A stretch of 8,499 bases of DNA from Actinomycetota bacterium (GTDB taxonomy: Bacteria > Actinomycetota > Actinomycetes > Streptosporangiales > Streptosporangiaceae), in the NCBI GenBank assembly GCA_003242605.1, contig QGUZ01000215.1, positions 1 through 8,499 of the forward strand. The letters are read 5' to 3'. Positions 1 to 6,122 of the stretch are shown piece by piece (position 1 is the first letter of the stretch; each line of letters begins with the position of its first letter). The position numbers were made by a program, and so were the translations under genes. Under the pieces are notes generated by a model. The model saw only the letters and a program-made list of their open reading frames with translations. It was not told where the DNA came from and did not search any database.

Positions 1-1076
1 GGCAGGCGATCATCGCCGAGCTCGCCCGCCTGCGCGCCTCGGCCGCCGACGCCGAGGCCCGGATCGCCGAGCTGGAGCTGAAGATGCGCCAGATCGCGGC
101 CGTGGACCGGGCGCTCGCCCTGGGCGGGCGGGGCAATCGCCCGCCTGCCCTCCTGCTCGACCTGTACCTCGGCAAGGACGGCAAGGCCGCCATCTCTTAC
201 GGCGACCCCGACGAAGCCGACAACGTGGTCGCCTACGTCCCCGGCACCGGAACCAAACTCGAAGGCATCCTCGGCGACGCGCAGCGCGCGGCCGTCCTGT
301 GGGACGTGGCCAGCCTGTTCGGCGGTCCGGATCGAAAGGTCGCCTCCATCGCCTGGCTGGGATACGACGCCCCACAGTGGGACAAGACCCACTACATCGA
401 CCGCACCGTGGTGAACAAGAACGCCGCCAAGGCGGGTGTGCCCGCGCTGGTGAGCTTCACGGACGGCCTCCACGCCGCCCACAAGGCCGCCGCCGACGTT
501 CGGCTGACCGTGCTGGCGCACAGCTACGGCTCGACGCTGGCGGGCCTGGCCGCCCAGGCCCGGCCGAAGACGTTCGCCGACCAGCTCATCGCGGTGGGGA
601 GCCCTGGTCTCGGCGCGGCGCAAGCGAAGGATCTCGGTGTCGGCTCCGTCTGGGTGGGCGAGGCTCCCAACGATCCGGTGGGCGACGTCGGCTCGCTTCC
701 CTTGGAGCCCACCGGCACCTTCGACCCGCTCACCGGGCTACCCGAATGGGGCGGCCCTCTCGGCCCCGACCCCAGCCACCCCCGGTTCGGCGCCAACCAG
801 TTCTACGTGGAGGACACCGGCGACTCGACCCTGACCGCCAGAGCGCACTCCAGTTACTGGGACGTCGACCCCGAAACCGGCCTGCCGTCGGTATCGCTGA
901 ACAACATCGCCCGCCTGGTGAACGGGCAATACGACAAGCTGGAGCCGTTCCCAAGACAACCGGAACCGACCGCGACTCCTTCGCCCACACCGGCTCCCTC
1001 GCCCGCGCCCGTCACTTCGTCCACACCGGCTCCTGCGCCCACACCGGCTCCTTCACCAAGACCGGCAGGAGGATAG
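1..1076 (+). CDS. Alpha/beta hydrolase, DUF1023 (Abhydrolase_8) family, 5'-truncated by window edge
   Basis: The reading frame is open from the first full codon at base 3, so the true start lies upstream; the ATG at 84 is internal. The first ~28 visible codons encode an Ala/Glu/Arg/Leu-rich amphipathic helix, probably a coiled coil. The hydrolase domain follows. A nucleophile elbow reads AHSYGS, with the likely catalytic Ser codon at 522-524; Ala replaces the first Gly of the usual GxSxG. A candidate acid is the Asp in APNDPVGD (codon 672-674) and a candidate His lies in AHSSYW (codon 846-848). After about base 950 the protein becomes a low-complexity Pro/Thr/Ala/Ser tail, which in actinomycetes often spans or contacts the cell wall (inference). 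The stop TAG (1074-1076) abuts the ATG of the lipoprotein gene, indicating an operon. DUF1023 proteins are common in actinobacteria; their substrates are generally unknown. An esterase/lipase-like activity is inferred from the fold only. Confidence 0.85.
   Translation, partial: QAIIAELARLRASAADAEARIAELELKMRQIAAVDRALALGGRGNRPPALLLDLYLGKDGKAAISYGDPDEADNVVAYVPGTGTKLEGILGDAQRAAVLWDVASLFGGPDRKVASIAWLGYDAPQWDKTHYIDRTVVNKNAAKAGVPALVSFTDGLHAAHKAAADVRLTVLAHSYGSTLAGLAAQARPKTFADQLIAVGSPGLGAAQAKDLGVGSVWVGEAPNDPVGDVGSLPLEPTGTFDPLTGLPEWGGPLGPDPSHPRFGANQFYVEDTGDSTLTARAHSSYWDVDPETGLPSVSLNNIARLVNGQYDKLEPFPRQPEPTATPSPTPAPSPAPVTSSTPAPAPTPAPSPRPAGG
985..1056 (+). repeat. 18-nt tandem repeat encoding the TPAPxP tail
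   Basis: The 13-mer CCACACCGGCTCC occurs at 985-997, 1021-1033 and 1039-1051, i.e. in an 18-nt (six-codon) period, with a diverged unit at 1003-1020. It encodes the Thr-Pro-Ala-Pro-rich C-terminal tail of the hydrolase. Repeats of this kind expand and contract by slippage, so tail length may vary between strains (inference). Confidence 0.8.
1067..1073 (+). promoter_or_regulatory. Ribosome binding site of the lipoprotein gene, inside the hydrolase 3' end
   Basis: AGGAGGA lies 3 nt before the ATG at 1077 and overlaps the last codons of the hydrolase gene. It fixes the lipoprotein start and fits coupled translation across the TAGATG junction. Confidence 0.7.
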
Positions 1077-1595
1077 ATGCCCCGGTTAGCCGCCATATTC
1101 CTGGTCGTCGTCCTCGTGGCCGCATGCGCCGCTTTGGAGGAGACCCCGAGAAAAGGACCGGGCGAAAGCCCTGTCAAACCGACGCTGACCCATGATGAGG
1201 CGGTCGCGCAGGTCGACCGGATCGCACGGGAGACCGCCGACGCGCTTGACCCCAAACCCACGCTCGACCTTTATCGGCCGAGTCTCAACACCCGGTATTG
1301 CAACCCCGACCGCAACTCGCCCAGCGATCCGATCATTGTGTACCGCGCGTACTATCTGCGCGGTGTCCCGAAGGATCGGCTCACCGACGTCGCCGCTCAG
1401 GTCCGCCGGTTTTGGGAACAGCGCGGCTTCGTGATCATTTCTGCCTCGGCGGACGGCCGGAATTTCACCGCCCGGTCCCCAGCGGATGGGTTCCGCGTGT
1501 CACTCGCGGAGACCGGCGAAGGCGTGCTGGCAATGCAGATCGGCTCACCGTGTGTCCTCCCGGACGGAGCGCCGACGCCTCACGGAGAGACGTGA
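1077..1595 (+). CDS. Predicted small lipoprotein of unknown function
   Basis: A 172-aa protein. It has a short hydrophobic signal sequence (residues 4-16) ending in a lipobox V-A-A-C with the lipidated Cys at residue 17, so it is probably anchored to the outer face of the membrane. A charged linker rich in Pro/Lys/Glu (about 21-37) precedes a small mixed alpha/beta domain of about 130 residues. Two further Cys (75 and 159) sit at the two ends of this domain and could form a disulfide. The segment around residues 105-117 (AAQVRRFWEQRGF) looks like an amphipathic helix. I do not recognise a functional family. The gene begins directly after the hydrolase stop codon with its SD inside the upstream gene, so the two are almost certainly co-translated; a role as partner or envelope anchor for the hydrolase is inference. 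Codon use includes AGA, AAA and TTT more freely than in pheST. Confidence 0.85.
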   Translation: MPRLAAIFLVVVLVAACAALEETPRKGPGESPVKPTLTHDEAVAQVDRIARETADALDPKPTLDLYRPSLNTRYCNPDRNSPSDPIIVYRAYYLRGVPKDRLTDVAAQVRRFWEQRGFVIISASADGRNFTARSPADGFRVSLAETGEGVLAMQIGSPCVLPDGAPTPHGET

Positions 1596-1644
1596 CGTCG
1601 CCTGCCGCTGTGCCTCGGATGCGTGCTCGCTCCGCCGCATTCCG

Positions 1645-1667
1645 ACCGTCGCCCCGAGGCCGACGGT
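1645..1667 (+). terminator. Hairpin downstream of the lipoprotein gene (possible terminator)
   Basis: ACCGTCG (1645-1651) pairs with CGACGGT (1661-1667), a 7-bp stem with a 9-nt loop, about 50 nt after the lipoprotein stop. There is no T-run, as is common for terminators in GC-rich actinobacteria. The position supports a terminator; the stem is modest. Confidence 0.4.
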
Positions 1668-1687
1668 TCCCGGACGTCGCCCCGAGG
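1647..1687. repeat. Direct repeat of 13 nt, 28-nt period
   Basis: CGTCGCCCCGAGG is present exactly at 1647-1659 and 1675-1687. The preceding bases (TTCCGAC and TTCCCGGA) are also similar, so the duplicated unit is probably about 20 nt. The first copy overlaps the hairpin at 1645-1667. Confidence 0.7.
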
Positions 1688-1861
1688 ACGAGGCGGTGAG
1701 CCCTGCCCCGCCCCTTCCGGGCCAAGCGAAGACCAGGAGGCCCTAGGAGTCCGGGCCCCGGCAGGCGCTGCCCCCTCGGTTTCGGGTACGACCGCCGGAG
1801 TGAAATCGCCGGCCGTGTCGCTCCGGATGCCTCCCGGGCCCCTTGCCTCGGTCGTGCCGGT

Positions 1862-1890
1862 GGGCCAGGCCGCGCGGGGCGGCCCGGCCC
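1862..1890. terminator. GC-rich hairpin between convergent genes, probable tenA terminator
   Basis: GGGCCAGGCCGC (1862-1873) pairs with GCGGCCCGGCCC (1879-1890) around a 5-nt loop, with one A/C mismatch in a 12-bp stem. It starts 20 nt beyond the tenA stop on the minus strand and can also be transcribed from the plus side. It lacks a T-run, so it is a U-less, bidirectional candidate. Confidence 0.55.
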
Positions 1891-1909
1891 TGCCGTACCG
1901 GACGTCAGG

Positions 1910-2605
1910 TCAGGAGAGCCACTGGGCGGTGGGCCAGGTCTCCCGGCGGTAGGCGCTGTCCCAGAACAGCCACTCGTACTCGGTGGCGCGGAGGAACGCG
2001 TCCGTCATCGCCTCGCGGACCGGCGGCTCGGCCGTGGCCGCGTGGCGGTCGGCGATCTGCTTGACGCGCTCGACCGAGGCGGCGAACTCGGGGTCGGCGT
2101 AGGTGTTGATCCACGCGCGGTAGGGGTGCTTCTCCACGTCCCGGGTGCGCTCGAAGATGGCCGAGCCGACGTCCTCGTAGACCCAGAAGCACGGCAGCAG
2201 CGCGGCGACGAGCACCGGGTACGGCTCGGCGAGCGCGGTGGCCTGGAGGTACGACGAGTAGCCGAGGCAGGTCGGCGAGGTGACGATGCCCTCCAGGTCG
2301 GCGGCGGACAGGCCGAACTCCTCGATGTACCCGGCATGCAGGCTCCGCTCCACGACGAGCGCGGTGTGCGCGGCCTGGGCGAAGAACGCGGCCTCGTCGA
2401 CGTCGGTCGCCCGGGTCGAGGCGGTGGCGAGCGCCTTGCCGAAGGCGATCAGGTAGCGGGAGTCCTGGACGATGTAGAACGCGAACCGGTCGCGGTCGAG
2501 CGTGCCTGCCTCCAGCTCGGTGTTGAAGGGGTGTTCGTGAATGGCCCGCACCAGCTTGGCCGCGCGCGCCCACACCTCATCGCAGAATGCGGTGGCCCCT
2601 GCCAC
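1910..2605 (-). CDS. tenA: TenA family protein (thiaminase II / aminopyrimidine aminohydrolase)
   Basis: A 231-aa cytoplasmic all-helical protein of normal length for TenA. The family hydrolyses 4-amino-5-aminomethyl-2-methylpyrimidine to HMP, salvaging degraded thiamine; many members also cleave thiamine itself. Family landmarks visible: Asp48 in VQDSRYL (pyrimidine binding), the TSPTCLGYSSYL segment (109-120), Cys139 in LLPCFWVYEDVG (matching the catalytic Cys of Bacillus TenA), and EYEWLFWDSAY near the C terminus, where Glu211 matches the acid/base Glu. This is the Cys-containing TenA_C type. The start is GTG at 2605-2603, chosen because a TPP riboswitch and its GGAGGG element end just upstream and the N terminus aligns with the family. 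The gene is monocistronic: a hairpin follows the stop and no other thiamine gene is in the window. Confidence 0.93.
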   Translation of the reverse strand: MAGATAFCDEVWARAAKLVRAIHEHPFNTELEAGTLDRDRFAFYIVQDSRYLIAFGKALATASTRATDVDEAAFFAQAAHTALVVERSLHAGYIEEFGLSAADLEGIVTSPTCLGYSSYLQATALAEPYPVLVAALLPCFWVYEDVGSAIFERTRDVEKHPYRAWINTYADPEFAASVERVKQIADRHAATAEPPVREAMTDAFLRATEYEWLFWDSAYRRETWPTAQWLS

Positions 2606-2606
2606 G

Positions 2607-2687
2607 TGACGTTCCCTCCGCTAGTCCTAACTAGATCAGGTTCAACGGGTGTGATCTCAGCCCGGACATGCCGGGCACCCCGCGTCA
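2607..2687 (-). ncRNA. TPP riboswitch (THI element) controlling tenA
   Basis: The minus strand carries the conserved THI-box parts in order: GGGTGCCC, the GGCTGAGATCACACCC core, GAACCTGATC, and GCGGAGGGA. Helices can be drawn. P1 is TGACG (2687-2683) with CGTCA (2611-2607). P2 is GGGTG (2680-2676) with CACCC (2651-2647). P3 is CCCGG (2675-2671) with CCGGG (2665-2661). P4 is CCT (2640-2638) with AGG (2617-2615). P5 is CTAGT (2634-2630) with ACTAG (2625-2621) and a 4-nt loop. TPP-bound aptamers of this class repress thiamine genes. Here no separate expression platform exists: the SD lies in the aptamer's 3' strand and the GTG start is 1 nt past P1, so direct translational block is the likely mechanism (inference). 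Confidence 0.95.
2614..2619 (-). promoter_or_regulatory. tenA: Shine-Dalgarno of tenA embedded in the TPP aptamer
   Basis: GGAGGG is both the conserved 3' element of the aptamer and the only good SD, 8 nt before the GTG start. Its AGG forms the 3' side of helix P4, so ligand binding would hide it from the ribosome. Confidence 0.75.
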
Positions 2688-2694
2688 AAAGGGC

Positions 2695-2703
2695 ACCGTA
2701 GCA
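2695..2703 (-). promoter_or_regulatory. Candidate extended -10 promoter for the tenA leader
   Basis: On the minus strand TGC-TACGGT has the TGn extended -10 form plus a TAnnnT hexamer (2700-2695). Transcription would start near 2688, at the 5' edge of riboswitch helix P1. No convincing -35 is seen at 17-18 nt. Confidence 0.4.
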
Positions 2704-2904
2704 GTCCTCCGCCCGAACCGCACGATCGGGTCGCCGCCCGGCGATCACCGCGCACGTGGGCGCCCGCCCACCGGAGCGCTTGGCCGGTCCATCGCCGCCG
2801 CGGGGCCGCGACGGCCCGCCATAGGGAGAATTGCCACCTGACAGGCGACGTGATCCATTTGGTGAACCTTCGGTAATCCTGACGCTGTTCTTGGCCTTTC
2901 AAGC

Positions 2905-2936
2905 TTGTACGCCCGGGGCCGCCGCCGATCTACTTT
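2905..2936 (+). promoter_or_regulatory. Weak candidate promoter for the secreted-protein gene
   Basis: TTGTAC (2905-2910) and TACTTT (2931-2936) resemble -35 and -10 hexamers in the most AT-rich part of the region, but the 20-nt spacing is longer than usual. The site could be read by an alternative sigma factor, or the promoter may lie elsewhere in 2831-2940. Confidence 0.2.
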
Positions 2937-2940
2937 TGTT

Positions 2941-2956
2941 CGGCCTCACCAGGCCG
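2941..2956 (+). promoter_or_regulatory. Leader hairpin or operator-like inverted repeat
   Basis: CGGCCT (2941-2946) and AGGCCG (2951-2956) form a perfect 6-bp inverted repeat with a 4-nt loop, 28 nt before the ATG at 2985. It could be a 5' UTR stem or a repressor site; the sequence does not decide. Confidence 0.3.
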
Positions 2957-2984
2957 CAGAGCACATCAGATCGGGGGGATCGCC

Positions 2985-3407
2985 ATGTGGGGAAGGGCGC
3001 TGACGGTGGGGGCCCTGGCAGGCCTGGTCACCGGGCTCGTCACCGTGGGTGCCGCGCAGGCCGCCGCGCCACGCTGTCACGGGCCGGTGACCGGCGAGAC
3101 GACGCGGACGACGACGGTTCAGGGCGTCGGCACCACGGCCGAGGGCGCGCCCCGGCAGGACCAGGTGGTGTGGACGATCAACCGCGTCGACGGCATCCGG
3201 GTCAGCCTGAACTGCGACAGCGAGACCGACGCGGCGGCCGACGACGCGGGGGCCTCCATCGTCGTGGAGGACGCCGGGAACGCCCAGGCCGAACCGGCCA
3301 CGCCGCAGACCACGCAGATCGAGCCGGCCGGCGGGGACGGCGAGCCGTCCCCGGACGAGGCGCTGTTCAACATCAGCACGATCGCGACGCAGATCGTGCC
3401 CAGGTGA
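2985..3407 (+). CDS. Small secreted acidic protein of unknown function
   Basis: A 140-aa protein starting at ATG 2985 behind a G-rich SD (GGGGGG, 2973-2978, 6-nt spacing). Residues 1-26 form a Sec signal peptide: short basic start (Arg4), hydrophobic core of about 18 residues and an AQA-A cleavage site. There is no lipobox and no later membrane segment, so the mature ~114-aa protein is probably exported. It has exactly two Cys (31 and 77), which could form one disulfide, a Thr-rich stretch (36-52), a short beta-prone segment with VVWTINRVDGIRVSLNC (61-77), then an acidic Ala/Asp/Glu/Pro-rich region (78-126) of very low pI and probable disorder, ending in a more hydrophobic tail ALFNISTIATQIVPR. 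I recognise no family. It is monocistronic, with its own upstream region and strong hairpins directly after it. Confidence 0.8.
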   Translation: MWGRALTVGALAGLVTGLVTVGAAQAAAPRCHGPVTGETTRTTTVQGVGTTAEGAPRQDQVVWTINRVDGIRVSLNCDSETDAAADDAGASIVVEDAGNAQAEPATPQTTQIEPAGGDGEPSPDEALFNISTIATQIVPR

Positions 3408-3411
3408 TACG

Positions 3412-3452
3412 CGCGTGCCGGCCGTACCTCGCACGGAAGGTACGGGCACGCG
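3412..3452. terminator. Hairpin 1 between convergent genes
   Basis: CGCGTGCC (3412-3419) and CGTACCT (3423-3429) pair with AGGTACG (3438-3444) and GGCACGCG (3445-3452), with a 3-nt bulge (3420-3422) and an 8-nt loop. It begins 5 nt after the secreted-protein stop and probably terminates that gene. Confidence 0.65.
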
Positions 3453-3453
3453 A

Positions 3454-3486
3454 GGGGCGGCCGACCGGCGAGGGGTCGGCCGCCCC
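3454..3486. terminator. Hairpin 2, perfect 13-bp stem, terminator of pheT and/or the secreted-protein gene
   Basis: GGGGCGGCCGACC (3454-3466) and GGTCGGCCGCCCC (3474-3486) are exact reverse complements around a 7-nt loop. It lies 36 nt past the pheT stop on the minus strand. A short pyrimidine stretch (GTCCTCTTC, 3492-3500) follows on the plus side. This is a strong bidirectional terminator candidate. Confidence 0.75.
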
Positions 3487-3521
3487 GATACGTCCTCTTC
3501 GGCGGAGGCCGGAGGCCGGGA

Positions 3522-6122
3522 TCAGGCGCCGCGCAGGGTCGCGCCGAACCGGGACGCGGCGACCGCGACCGCGGCGTCGCGCGCCGCGGTGGTCTCCTCG
3601 ACCGTCAGCGTGCGGTCGGGCGCGCGGAACCGCAGCGTGTAGGCGAGGGACTTCTTGCCCTCCCCCACCTGCGCGCCGGTGTAGACGTCGAACAGCCGGA
3701 TCGACTCCAGCAGCTCGCCCGCGCCCTCGCGCAGCGCCGCCTCCACCGCGGCCACCGGGGTGTCGGCAGGCACCACGAGCGCCACGTCCTGGGTGGCCAC
3801 CGGGTAGGAGGAGACCGCCGGGGCGTCCACCGGCCCGGACAGCAGCTCCTCCAGCGCCGACAGCTCCAGCTCCAGCGCGCAGGTACGGCGCGGCAGCCCG
3901 TAGGCCTCGATCACCCGCGGGTGCAGCTCGCCCGCGTGGCCGATCAGCCGGTCACCGACATACAGCGCGGCGCACCGGCCCGGGTGCCACGGCGCGGTGC
4001 GGGCCGCCTCGACCCGCGGCTCGACGCGGGCCTCGCGGATCACCGTGCGGGCCGCCTCGATCGCGTCCGCCCAGCTCGCCTGGCGGCCCTTGCCCCACCA
4101 GCCGGACCGCTCGATCTCGCCGGCGAGCACGGCCCCCACCCGCAGCGGCTGGGCGGGCAGCGCCGACTCGATCCGGTCGAGCTCCTCGGCGGTGGGCCGC
4201 CGGTCGACGGCGAGCACCGGCGCGGTCTCCGGGGCGCCCGGGCGCGGCAGGAACACCGAGCCGCACTCGAACAGCGCCACGTCGGCGAAGCCGCGGCCCA
4301 CGTTGCGCACGAGCGTCTTGAACAGGCCCGGCAGCAGCGTGGTGCGCATGAACGGCTCGTCCTCGCTGAGCGGGTTGGCGAGCCGTACCGTGACCCGCCG
4401 GTCGTCGTCCTGCTCGAGCTGGAGGTTGTCGAGGTCCTTGCCGGAGATGAACGGGTACGACAGCACCTCGACGAACCCGGCCGCGGCGAGCGCCCGGCCG
4501 ACCCGGCGGCGCAGCCGCTGCGCCTCGGTGAGCCCGGACCCGGCGGGCGCGGGCGGCAGCAGCGACGGCAGCTTGTCGTAGCCGACCAGCCGGATGACCT
4601 CCTCGACGAGGTCGTTGGGGTCGGTGAGGTCGGGCCGCCACGACGGCGGGGTGACCGTGATCAGATCGGTGGAGTCGCCGATCACCGAGAGCTTGTCGGC
4701 GAGCGCCCCGCCCGACACGGTCGCGGTGTTGAGCGCCGGGTCCGCCGGGCGCGCGCCGGACGCCTCCTTGGCGCCCTCCTCCGGGCGGCCCGGCACCACG
4801 AGGCAGCCGACCTGCTCCAGGCAGCGGACCACGGTCTCCCGGTCGTACGGCACGCCGGCGACCCGCCCCGGGTAGTCCACCGGAATGGTGATCGTCAGCG
4901 GCTCGACGTCGTGGCTCACGTGGGTCACGCCCGGCTGGGCGGTGGCCCGGCCGTGGGTCACCAGCAGCTGCACCGCGCGCCAGGAGGCGTACAGCGGCAG
5001 CTCCCGGTCGACGCCCCGCTCGAACCGGCGGGAGGCCTCGCTCACCAGGTTGTGCCGCCGCGAGGTGCGGGCGATCCCGGTCGCGGAGAAGTGCGCGGCC
5101 TCGATCACCAGGTTGGTGGAGGTGTCGGAGATCTCGGTGCTGACGCCGCCCATCGTGCCCGCGAGCGAGATCGGCCCGGAGTCGTCGGTGATGAGGATGT
5201 CCTCCGGGTCGAGCTTGCGGGTGACGTGGTCGAGGGTCTCGAGCGTCTCGCCCTCCCGCGCCCGGCGGACGACGATCGTGCCCTGCAGCTTGTCGGCGTC
5301 GAACGCGTGCAGCGGCTGGCCGAGCTCGAGCATGACGTAGTTGGTCACGTCGACCGCGAGCGAGACCGGGCGCATGCCCGCGCGCGTCAGCCGTACCTGC
5401 ATCCACATCGGCGTCGGCGCCTTCGGGTCGAGCCCGGTGACCGTGCGCAGCACGAACCGGTCGCACGCGGTCGGGTCGGCGATCTCGGCCGGGTAGGAGC
5501 CGCCGGTGTCGGCGGGCAGCTCGATGTCGGCCGGGTCGCGGAACGGCACGTCGAAGGCGATCGCCAGCTCGCGGGCGATGCCGCGGATCGACAGCGCGTA
5601 CCCGCGGTCGGGGGTGACCTCGACCTCGAGCACCTCGTCGCGCAGGCCGAGCAGCTCCACCACGTCGGCCCCGATCGGCGTGTCGGCGGGCAGCACGAGG
5701 ATGCCGCTGTGGTCGTCGCCGACGCCGAGCTCGCGCGCCGAGCAGATCATGCCGTCGGAGATCCGCCCGTAGGTCTTGCGCGAGCTGATCTCGAACAGCT
5801 CGCCCGGCTTGGGCCCGGGCAGCACCGCGCCGGGCAGCGCCACCGGCACCCGGTCACCGGCGACGAAGTTCTGCGCGCCGCAGATGATGCCGCGCGGCGC
5901 GGCCTCGCCCACCTCGACCTGGCAGTACCGGATCGGCTTCTTGAAGCCGGTGAGCTCCTCGATGGCGAGCACCTCGCCGACGACCACGTTCTTGATCTCG
6001 TGGCCGACCGACTCGATCGCCTCGACCTTGAACCCGGCGGCGGTGAGCTTGTCGGCGATCTCGTGCGTGGAGACGGCGGGCAGGTCGACGTACTCCCGCA
6101 CCCAGGAAAGCGGGACCCTCAT
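3522..6122 (-). CDS. pheT: Phenylalanyl-tRNA synthetase beta subunit
   Basis: An 866-aa protein, slightly long for bacterial PheT. With PheS it forms the (alpha-beta)2 enzyme that charges tRNA-Phe; the beta subunit binds tRNA and edits mischarged Tyr. Domains in order: classic N terminus MRVPLSWVREYVDLP; EMAP-like tRNA-binding OB fold (~41-150); B3/B4 editing domain (~210-385); B5 domain (~403-520) with Mg-ligand-type residues Asp498, Asp504, Glu507 and Glu508 in RPDLTDPNDLVEEV; the catalytic-like core (~530-750); and a C-terminal FDX-ACB anticodon-binding domain (~770-866). An extra Ala/Gly/Glu-rich segment at ~444-485 interrupts B5 just before TVTPPSWRPDL. The ATG at 6122 overlaps the pheS stop (TGATG), with GGAGGT at 6131-6126 giving only 3-4 nt of spacing. 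A strong hairpin follows the gene. Confidence 0.97.
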   Translation of the reverse strand: MRVPLSWVREYVDLPAVSTHEIADKLTAAGFKVEAIESVGHEIKNVVVGEVLAIEELTGFKKPIRYCQVEVGEAAPRGIICGAQNFVAGDRVPVALPGAVLPGPKPGELFEISSRKTYGRISDGMICSARELGVGDDHSGILVLPADTPIGADVVELLGLRDEVLEVEVTPDRGYALSIRGIARELAIAFDVPFRDPADIELPADTGGSYPAEIADPTACDRFVLRTVTGLDPKAPTPMWMQVRLTRAGMRPVSLAVDVTNYVMLELGQPLHAFDADKLQGTIVVRRAREGETLETLDHVTRKLDPEDILITDDSGPISLAGTMGGVSTEISDTSTNLVIEAAHFSATGIARTSRRHNLVSEASRRFERGVDRELPLYASWRAVQLLVTHGRATAQPGVTHVSHDVEPLTITIPVDYPGRVAGVPYDRETVVRCLEQVGCLVVPGRPEEGAKEASGARPADPALNTATVSGGALADKLSVIGDSTDLITVTPPSWRPDLTDPNDLVEEVIRLVGYDKLPSLLPPAPAGSGLTEAQRLRRRVGRALAAAGFVEVLSYPFISGKDLDNLQLEQDDDRRVTVRLANPLSEDEPFMRTTLLPGLFKTLVRNVGRGFADVALFECGSVFLPRPGAPETAPVLAVDRRPTAEELDRIESALPAQPLRVGAVLAGEIERSGWWGKGRQASWADAIEAARTVIREARVEPRVEAARTAPWHPGRCAALYVGDRLIGHAGELHPRVIEAYGLPRRTCALELELSALEELLSGPVDAPAVSSYPVATQDVALVVPADTPVAAVEAALREGAGELLESIRLFDVYTGAQVGEGKKSLAYTLRFRAPDRTLTVEETTAARDAAVAVAASRFGATLRGA

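Larger units (their letters stand above)
1596..1909. other. Convergent intergenic region, no gene seen
   Basis: This stretch lies between the 3' ends of the lipoprotein gene (plus) and tenA (minus). Open frames exist on both strands, but none has an SD-preceded start or a recognisable product. It contains a hairpin at 1645-1667, a 13-nt direct repeat (1647-1659 and 1675-1687) and a large GC-rich hairpin at 1862-1890. It is best read as a terminator region with some degenerate sequence. Confidence 0.6.
2704..2984. other. Divergent intergenic region between tenA and the secreted-protein gene
   Basis: About 280 bases without a supported gene. The half nearer tenA (2704-2830) is GC-rich with several short C/G palindromes and no clear motif. 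The half nearer 2985 is more AT-rich (2831-2940), typical of a promoter zone, and ends in a small perfect hairpin at 2941-2956. Confidence 0.6.

Noticed and set aside
84..1076. ATG at 84 as the true start of the hydrolase
   Set aside because: The frame stays open to the window edge with a coherent helical sequence and there is no SD before base 84.
299..1195. Overlapping plus-strand open frame within the hydrolase gene
   Set aside because: Arg/Gly-rich out-of-frame shadow of the DUF1023 gene; its AHTGS repeats come from the 18-nt DNA repeat.
2831..4321. Plus-strand open frame of ~496 codons
   Set aside because: Runs out of frame through the secreted-protein gene and antisense to pheT, crosses both terminator hairpins, and is Arg/Pro/Ala low complexity.
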